Source: Coriobacteriia bacterium (lineage in GTDB: Bacteria > Actinomycetota > Coriobacteriia > WRKU01 > WQUG01). Taken from it: 35,057 nucleotides of DNA. The stretch is from assembly GCA_009785795.1 (NCBI GenBank), contig WQVN01000008.1, positions 1-35,057 of the forward strand. Direction: 5' to 3'. The first letter of the stretch is position 1. Each line of letters begins with the position of its first letter. The translations under genes and the position numbers were made by a program. The notes beneath the pieces are model-generated. The model was not told the DNA's origin. It did not search any database and saw only the letters and a list, made by a program, of their open reading frames with translations. This document shows, one piece after another, positions 29,229 to 35,057 of the stretch.

Positions 29229-29675
29229 TTAGCCGGCATTGTCAACAGTATCAGTCTTGCTGCTATCAGTACTGTCAGTGGATAAATCGGTACCCACATC
29301 ACTGTCGTGTGTCTCTCCTGCATCCGCACGCAGCTTCGCTGCCTGCGACCAAAGATCTTCTATGCGATACTCGTCGCGATAGTCTGGCTGGAATAAATGC
29401 ACCACGATACTGCCATAATCAAGCAATACCCATTGAGCTTCACGGATTCCTTCGCGATGTGTTGGCTTTATGCCAAACTGCTCACGCAGCTCATGTTCAA
29501 TTTCTTCGGCAATGGCAGCAACTTGACGATCAGTATTGCCCGTTGCGATTACGAAGTAATCGGTTACGACTAGCAGCTCTGCCATATCTAGAGCCATGAT
29601 ATCGGTTGCTTTCTTTTCGAGCGCAGCCTCAAATGCTGCTCTGACTAAATCCTTGCTAGTAAAAGCATCGCTCAT
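29229..29675 (-). CDS. rsfS: Ribosome silencing factor RsfS
   Basis: KKATDIMALDMAELLVVTDYFVIATGNTDRQVAAIAEEIE; EAQWVLLDYGSIVVHLFQPDYRDEYRIEDLW. Confidence 0.95.
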   Translation of the reverse strand: MSDAFTSKDLVRAAFEAALEKKATDIMALDMAELLVVTDYFVIATGNTDRQVAAIAEEIEHELREQFGIKPTHREGIREAQWVLLDYGSIVVHLFQPDYRDEYRIEDLWSQAAKLRADAGETHDSDVGTDLSTDSTDSSKTDTVDNAG

Positions 29676-30301
29676 TGCTCATCCATTTCTTTCATAATAA
29701 GGGCATTCCAAACACGTGTCGTATCAAAGTGCATAACCTTTCGGTTCTTAACCAAGTGCATGACTGTTGCCTGATATGCCTGCAAGAAGAGTGTGTCCAA
29801 ATCAACAACACCTACCACGTCTCGGAGCATTGTCACAGCTTCACTGCTACGGCTAGGCTCTATCATGTCAGCAATGTAGACCACCTTATCTAAATCGCTC
29901 ATGTCACGCGAACCAACCGTATGGTGCCTAATGGCTGTTATCACACTGTCTGGCAAATGTGGAAAGATTTTGCGCACGTCAGCAGCACCTGTATGGGCGT
30001 GCAATATTTGCGGTGCAGCCATGACTTCTGGAGTAATGTCAAAGCCAATGTCACGTGCACGTGCAATCAGCTGGTCACGCGCATGTCCACGATCCCAGTC
30101 ATGTAGCAATCCTGCGATAAAAGCTTCACCAGAATCAACCTGATACAAGCCAGCCAGATATTCAGCAGTTTCCGCAGTATTGCAACTATGCATATACCCG
30201 TACTCATCAAGCCGTTCCCTCAGCAGAGGCAGAGCCTGTTCATGCACCTTGCTTACTGCAGCCTTGCAAAAAACATCAGTAGAGTTCACGTTGTTGCACA
30301 T
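29672..30301 (-). CDS. yqeK: HD-domain protein, YqeK-like (Ap4A hydrolase family)
   Basis: HSCNTAETAEYLAGLY, AGLLHDWDRG, AIRHHTVG, DMIEPSR; located between nadD and rsfS. Confidence 0.9.
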   Translation of the reverse strand: MCNNVNSTDVFCKAAVSKVHEQALPLLRERLDEYGYMHSCNTAETAEYLAGLYQVDSGEAFIAGLLHDWDRGHARDQLIARARDIGFDITPEVMAAPQILHAHTGAADVRKIFPHLPDSVITAIRHHTVGSRDMSDLDKVVYIADMIEPSRSSEAVTMLRDVVGVVDLDTLFLQAYQATVMHLVKNRKVMHFDTTRVWNALIMKEMDEQ

Positions 30302-30878
30302 AGTGCTCTACCTCCTCGGAGACCAGATAATGAATCGACTGTCCATTGCGCACGCGCTCTCGAATGTCAGATGACGCAACCTCGAGATTTGGCAGAATAA
30401 TCAGATCAAAGCTGAAATTGGGTAATCTGTCCAGCACAGTTGCGCGTGCAGCCCTCACATCAGTTCCAGGTCTGGTTGCTACCACAAAGGTAGCATACTC
30501 CCCCACCCTGCGGGCATCTTTCCATTGTGGAACCTCACGTAAGGCGTCAGCTCCCATAATGAAGAACACTTCATCGCCATCATCAATTTGTTGGCGTAGT
30601 TCGCGCAAGGTGTCAACCGTATAGCTTGTGCCAATGCGATCAACTTCAATGCGTGAAACCTCAAATGCAGGATTATCTGCAACAGCCAGACAAGTCATCC
30701 AGTATCGATCTTCAGCTGTTGCAATAGCAGAAGAGTCTTTCAACGCCGGCTTGCCACAGACCATGAATATCACACGATCCAGGTCAAGTTGCACTAAGGC
30801 CTCTTGCGCACAAACCAAATGTCCTATATGGGGCGGATCAAACGTTCCTCCCAATATTCCGATTCTTTCTGCTGGCAT
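30276..30878 (-). CDS. nadD: Nicotinate-nucleotide adenylyltransferase
   Basis: RIGILGGTFDPPHIGHLVCAQEAL; FIMGADALREVPQWKDARR. Confidence 0.95.
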   Translation of the reverse strand: MPAERIGILGGTFDPPHIGHLVCAQEALVQLDLDRVIFMVCGKPALKDSSAIATAEDRYWMTCLAVADNPAFEVSRIEVDRIGTSYTVDTLRELRQQIDDGDEVFFIMGADALREVPQWKDARRVGEYATFVVATRPGTDVRAARATVLDRLPNFSFDLIILPNLEVASSDIRERVRNGQSIHYLVSEEVEHYVQQRELY

Positions 30879-30994
30879 TTCCCTGTCTTTCAGCTAGCCA
30901 CATTTAATGAATGCGCGCAGATTATGCTGAAGTGCAAAGTGGAGCAACTTTACATAAACATCTCAACACAATCCTTACGTGTCACTAAGGTAGT

Positions 30995-32269
30995 CTAGCG
31001 AATCTGACCATTACCTTCCAAGATAAACTTCGTTGATGTTAGGGCGGTCAATCCCATTGGACCACGTGCATGAAGCTTCTGTGTGCTGATGCCAATCTCT
31101 GCACCTAATCCAAAGACGCCGCCGTCACTAAAGCGTGTCGAAGCATTTACATATACTGCTGCACTGTCAACACCACTCGTGAATTTTTGTGCTGTTTCAA
31201 AATCACTGGTAACAATGGCATCAGAGTGCATGCTTCCATATTTGTTGATATGCGCAACTGCCTCATCGACACCATCTATCAGCTTAATGCTAATCTGCAT
31301 ATCAAGATATTCTGTGCCCCAATCCTCATCAGTTGCCTCACGCAACATATCATCTGTGACGCCAGCAGCGCGCGCAATGCGCAGAGTATCTTGGTCACAA
31401 ATCAGAGTAACACCTGCCGCAACAAGTTCTGGAGCAATTTGTGCTAGCAGCTCCTCTGCGACACTATAGTCAACCAGCAGCGATTCTGCAGCGTTACATA
31501 CGCTAGGGCGCTGACATTTTGCATTCATGACAATATTGTGCGCCATTGTTGGGTCTGCAGCAGCGTGCAGGTAGATGTGACAGTTACCGCTTCCCGTCTC
31601 GATTACGGGAACTTTTGAATTTTCGACAACTGTCTTGATGAGCCCCGTACCACCGCGTGGAATCAATACATCGACTAATCCATGCAATTTCATCAATTCG
31701 TTGCCTGATGCACGATCAGTTGCATCTAAATTCTGAACCGAATCCACAGGCAATCCAACGGTCCTAAGTGCCGCTTGTAGTGCTACCGTAATTGCTTCAT
31801 TACTGCGTTGTGCAATCTTGCCACCACGCAACAGGATGGCATTACCCGTCTTTACTGCAATGCTTGCAGCATCAATAGTCACATTGGGACGTGCTTCATA
31901 AATCATGCCAACAACGCCGAGAGGCACACGGACTTCTTTCATGTGAATACCTTGCGTAATAGTACGTCCGCAGATAACCTCACCCAAAACATCAGGAATG
32001 GCACATAATTCTGCAAGCGCCTGCCTGCAACCTGCAAGTCGTTCACTATTGAGCATCAGACGATCCAGTAAAGCCTCACCTGTGCCGTCAGCACGTGCAG
32101 ACTCAATATCAACAGCATTTGCAGCAAGAATTGCATCTTCATGAGCAATTAATTCTGCTGACATTTCCTGCAGTGCCGCATTGCGCTGCTCCAAAGAGGC
32201 TGTTGCCAGTACCTCAGCAGCCTCTTTTGCTGCCTGTGCTTGTGTCCTTGTCTGCTCTGCTACATTCAT
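30995..32269 (-). CDS. proA: Glutamate-5-semialdehyde dehydrogenase (gamma-glutamyl phosphate reductase)
   Basis: VPLGVVGMIYEARPNVTIDAASIAVKTGNAILLRGG; VNASTRFSDGGVFGLGAEIGISTQKLHARGPMGL. Confidence 0.97.
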   Translation of the reverse strand: MNVAEQTRTQAQAAKEAAEVLATASLEQRNAALQEMSAELIAHEDAILAANAVDIESARADGTGEALLDRLMLNSERLAGCRQALAELCAIPDVLGEVICGRTITQGIHMKEVRVPLGVVGMIYEARPNVTIDAASIAVKTGNAILLRGGKIAQRSNEAITVALQAALRTVGLPVDSVQNLDATDRASGNELMKLHGLVDVLIPRGGTGLIKTVVENSKVPVIETGSGNCHIYLHAAADPTMAHNIVMNAKCQRPSVCNAAESLLVDYSVAEELLAQIAPELVAAGVTLICDQDTLRIARAAGVTDDMLREATDEDWGTEYLDMQISIKLIDGVDEAVAHINKYGSMHSDAIVTSDFETAQKFTSGVDSAAVYVNASTRFSDGGVFGLGAEIGISTQKLHARGPMGLTALTSTKFILEGNGQIR

Positions 32270-33087
32270 GCCTCGCTCCTCTTCTCTTCCGACTGAAAAT
32301 TTCGCAATTGTTCCTGCGTGCAGATAACGGTCCCATGAGGATAGCCCTCAACTGCATCTATGACTACATTTGCCTCGCGTCCGCCAGATAACACCGTTAC
32401 AATATCTGCTTTAAGCAAAGCTTTTGCTGCCTGCAATTTGCTGTGCATCCCCCCGCTGCCTAAGCTGGTCGCGTCAGATTCTGTCGAAGTACTCGCAAGC
32501 AGTTCGTCATCTATCTCTGTTAGGTAGGATACCACGCGCGCATTCGGATCTTTATTGGGGTCAGCATCATACAGTCCTTCAACATCAGTTAATATTACGA
32601 CCATGTCTGCCTGTATCATCAATGCAACTAAAGATGCCAAAGTGTCATTATCGCCAAAACAAATCTCATCAATTGCTACCGTATCATTTTCATTGACAAT
32701 AGGAATCGAACCCAGTTCCAGTAGTCGCTCAAAAGTATTCTTTGCATGTCCATAACTAACGGGGTTTTCTGTATCGGCGCGTGTCAATAGAACCTGTCCA
32801 ATACTGCAGCGGCATCTGCCAAATTCGCTTGAATAGGTCTCAATTAGTCCAACCTGTCCAATACTTGCTGCAGCCTGCAAGGTTGCCATATCGTCTGGTC
32901 TACGATCCAGCCCTAGCATTTCGCGACCTGCAGCAATTGCTCCAGAGGATACTAAGACTACCTGATGACCATCACGTGTCAGCTCTGATAACTGATCAAC
33001 CAAACTTGCAATGTAGCGACGATCAATCGCACCAACATCATTGGTCAATGTGTTTGATCCTACCTTAACAACAATGCGCTTAGTCAT
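32266..33087 (-). CDS. proB: Glutamate 5-kinase
   Basis: RIVVKVGSNTLTND; VLVSSGAIAAGREMLG; PIVNENDTVAIDEICFGDNDTLASLVA; GSGGMHSKLQAAK. 273 aa, appears to lack a C-terminal PUA domain. Confidence 0.95.
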   Translation of the reverse strand: MTKRIVVKVGSNTLTNDVGAIDRRYIASLVDQLSELTRDGHQVVLVSSGAIAAGREMLGLDRRPDDMATLQAAASIGQVGLIETYSSEFGRCRCSIGQVLLTRADTENPVSYGHAKNTFERLLELGSIPIVNENDTVAIDEICFGDNDTLASLVALMIQADMVVILTDVEGLYDADPNKDPNARVVSYLTEIDDELLASTSTESDATSLGSGGMHSKLQAAKALLKADIVTVLSGGREANVVIDAVEGYPHGTVICTQEQLRNFQSEEKRSEA

Positions 33088-34414
33088 CGTCTGTTGCTCC
33101 TACCTCGAATTCGAATTCTCTGTCTAATATGCGAACGGTATCTCCAACGCCTGCACCAGCCTCAATCAAGGCCTTTTCCAGTCCCACCTTTGCTAATCGA
33201 CGCTGCAAGTACAAAATAGCCTCTTCATTTTCCCATTCGGTTTGCACAACCATGCGCTCGACCGCATCTCCCCTTACCTGATAGGTACCACCACCCAAAT
33301 CCGTAACGACAAAAGGCTCTGCATCACGCCTTGCCACAAGACGTTCACGGTGAATATATCGCGCCTCAAATTCTTGATTTTCGCGCAATTTCGCCTCGGC
33401 AGCTGCAGCGGCAATGCGCAATTCATGAACCATGTTTGCAGTAAAGTGCAGCAGAGTGTCAATTCCTTCACCAGTCAAGGCTGAAATCTCAAAATAAGGC
33501 AGATCGAATGCTTCTACGTGTTGACGCATCTGCGCAGATCTCGCATCTGCACCAGGTGCATCCAACTTGTTGCCCACAATAATGCGTGGTCTGTCCGCAA
33601 GTTCTTGTGCATGTTGAAGCAACTCGTTCTCGATAATTGCATAATCATTGACTACGTCACGATCTTCAAAACCGCCAGACAAATCAACAATGTGCATAAT
33701 AACTGCACTACGTTCAATATGACGCAGGAACGCATGTCCTAATCCTTTGCCTTGATGAGCGCCCTCAATCAGTCCCGGCACATCAGCACAGACAAATGAT
33801 TTGTCTCCTACTTTTACGACCCCTAAATTTGGAATCAGTGTGGTGAAGGGATAATCTGCAATCTTTGGACGGACGGCACTAATGCGTGCTATCAGCGAGG
33901 ACTTGCCCACGCTAGGCATTCCCACCAGTGCAACATCTGCAAGTAGCTTTAATTCTAAGCGCAACGATTGTTCTTTACCGGGCTCACCCAGTTCTGCGAA
34001 AGCAGGAGCACGTCTTACACTGGTAGTAAAGTGAGGATTGCCGCGACCACCGTGCCCTCCTTCAACAATCAGAAGCTCCTGTCCGTCAACAACTAAATCG
34101 CCCAAAACCTCATCTGTATCCAAGTCATGCACGACAGTGCCCACTGGCACAGGTAAGCGTAAATCCTCACCTCGTGCACCGTGCATATTTGAACCCTTGC
34201 CATGGGTGCCACGCTGAGCCTTAAAGTGATGTTTAAAGCGATAGTCAACAAGTGATGATAGACCTGCATCAGCAACCAGATAGATGCTGCCACCATCGCC
34301 ACCATCGCCGCCATCAGGACCGCCCTTTGGCACATGCTTTTCACGACGAAAAGACTTGCAGCCTGCCCCGCCATCGCCGCTTTTCAAATAGAGTGATACC
34401 TGGTCTAAAAACAC
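33080..34414 (-). CDS. obgE: GTPase Obg/CgtA
   Basis: FLDQVSLYLKSGDGGAGCKSFRREKHVPKGGPDGGDGG; LVGMPSVGKSSLI; ADVPGLIEGAHQGKGLGHAFLRH; C-terminal OCT domain. Confidence 0.98.
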   Translation of the reverse strand: MFLDQVSLYLKSGDGGAGCKSFRREKHVPKGGPDGGDGGDGGSIYLVADAGLSSLVDYRFKHHFKAQRGTHGKGSNMHGARGEDLRLPVPVGTVVHDLDTDEVLGDLVVDGQELLIVEGGHGGRGNPHFTTSVRRAPAFAELGEPGKEQSLRLELKLLADVALVGMPSVGKSSLIARISAVRPKIADYPFTTLIPNLGVVKVGDKSFVCADVPGLIEGAHQGKGLGHAFLRHIERSAVIMHIVDLSGGFEDRDVVNDYAIIENELLQHAQELADRPRIIVGNKLDAPGADARSAQMRQHVEAFDLPYFEISALTGEGIDTLLHFTANMVHELRIAAAAAEAKLRENQEFEARYIHRERLVARRDAEPFVVTDLGGGTYQVRGDAVERMVVQTEWENEEAILYLQRRLAKVGLEKALIEAGAGVGDTVRILDREFEFEVGATDDD

Positions 34415-34447
34415 GTCGTAGTTCCCCTTATCTCAAACAATACAAAA

Positions 34448-34472
34448 AGCCCCTCGCTATACGCAAAGGGCT
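34448..34472 (-). terminator. Intrinsic terminator/attenuator downstream of rpmA
   Basis: Minus strand AGCCC...GGGGCT followed by TTTTTG, with an inner CGC/GCG stem. Confidence 0.75.
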
Positions 34473-34511
34473 CTGTAATCGTGGTGCCAATTAGCTGCGT
34501 ACAGTCAGTCG

Positions 34512-34775
34512 TTAGGCCACTGCCTCTTCAACCGGTCGTACGTGTACGCGGCGCTTTTTGCCATGGCTAAACTCTACAATACCGTCACTTTTTGCAAACA
34601 GCGTATCATCGTTTCCGCGACCTACCAAGTCACCTGGATGAAAGCGAGTTCCGCGCTGACGCACCAAAATTTCACCACAGTTAACATATTGTCCCGCAAA
34701 ACGCTTCACGCCCAAACGCTTCGAGCGCGAGTCACGACCATTGCGTGTTGAACCAAGTCCTTTTTTATGTGCCAT
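34512..34775 (-). CDS. rpmA: 50S ribosomal protein L27
   Basis: [31 protein letters not shown]... Confidence 0.98.
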   Translation of the reverse strand: MAHKKGLGSTRNGRDSRSKRLGVKRFAGQYVNCGEILVRQRGTRFHPGDLVGRGNDDTLFAKSDGIVEFSHGKKRRVHVRPVEEAVA

Positions 34776-34777
34776 TG

Positions 34778-35057
34778 TTACGCCTCACTTACCTTTACTA
34801 CTTCGATGCGTGTCAAGTTTTGACGATGACCGCGCTTACGTCTATACCCTTTGCGTCTTTTAAACTTAAAGACAATGACTTTTTTGTCCTTAAAGTGCTC
34901 GACAACTTTCGCACTAACTTTAGCTTTCGCAAGTGCCTTAGGATCAGTTATCGTTTTATCATCATCGGACAGCAGCAAGACATCTAAGTCGATTTTCTTG
35001 CCAGGCTCAACGTCAAGCTTTTCAACGTCTAGTACGTCACCTGCAGCAACCTTGTAC
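34778..35057 (-). CDS. rplU: 50S ribosomal protein L21 (5' end truncated by window edge)
   Basis: Frame is open to the window edge: [35 protein letters not shown]...[27 protein letters not shown]. Confidence 0.96.
   Translation of the reverse strand, partial: YKVAAGDVLDVEKLDVEPGKKIDLDVLLLSDDDKTITDPKALAKAKVSAKVVEHFKDKKVIVFKFKRRKGYRRKRGHRQNLTRIEVVKVSEA

Noticed and set aside
1-35057. CRISPR arrays, transposons, prophage, toxin-antitoxin or defence islands
   Set aside because: No repeat-spacer pattern, transposase, integrase or recognisable defence gene was seen; both tRNAs lack adjacent integrase or att-like repeats.

Overview
This 35 kb window looks like bacterial chromosome. Gene content and order suggest an anaerobic actinobacterium of the Coriobacteriia/Eggerthellaceae type (inference, low confidence). 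Most of it is housekeeping. On the minus strand I see a tungstate ABC transporter pair followed by selB (selB runs off the left edge), an OxlT-like MFS transporter, purE-purK, priA, a HAD phosphatase, metK, a DrrAB-like ABC exporter, tRNA-Glu, secG, and gap-pgk-tpiA-gpmI. Further right on the same strand are an EamA transporter and rplU-rpmA-obgE-proB-proA-nadD-yqeK-rsfS. On the plus strand I see an ABC transporter pair, rpsO-pnp, a hypothetical protein, a class B sortase, gltX, tRNA-Gln, and a T-box riboswitch leading into a beta-eliminating lyase. The strongest candidate for something new is the T-box unit at about 19.22-21.09 kb. It has a canonical T-box sequence (AGGGTGGTACCGCGG), a clear terminator, and a specifier position I read as UAC (Tyr). 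It sits upstream of a divergent tyrosine phenol-lyase/tryptophanase homolog. A tyrosine-starvation switch driving an enzyme family normally regarded as tyrosine-degrading is paradoxical. Second-tier observations are the tupB-tupC-selB linkage, the gltX-hairpin-tRNA-Gln arrangement, and a possible structured rpsO leader. I saw no CRISPR array, transposase, phage or defence cassette.
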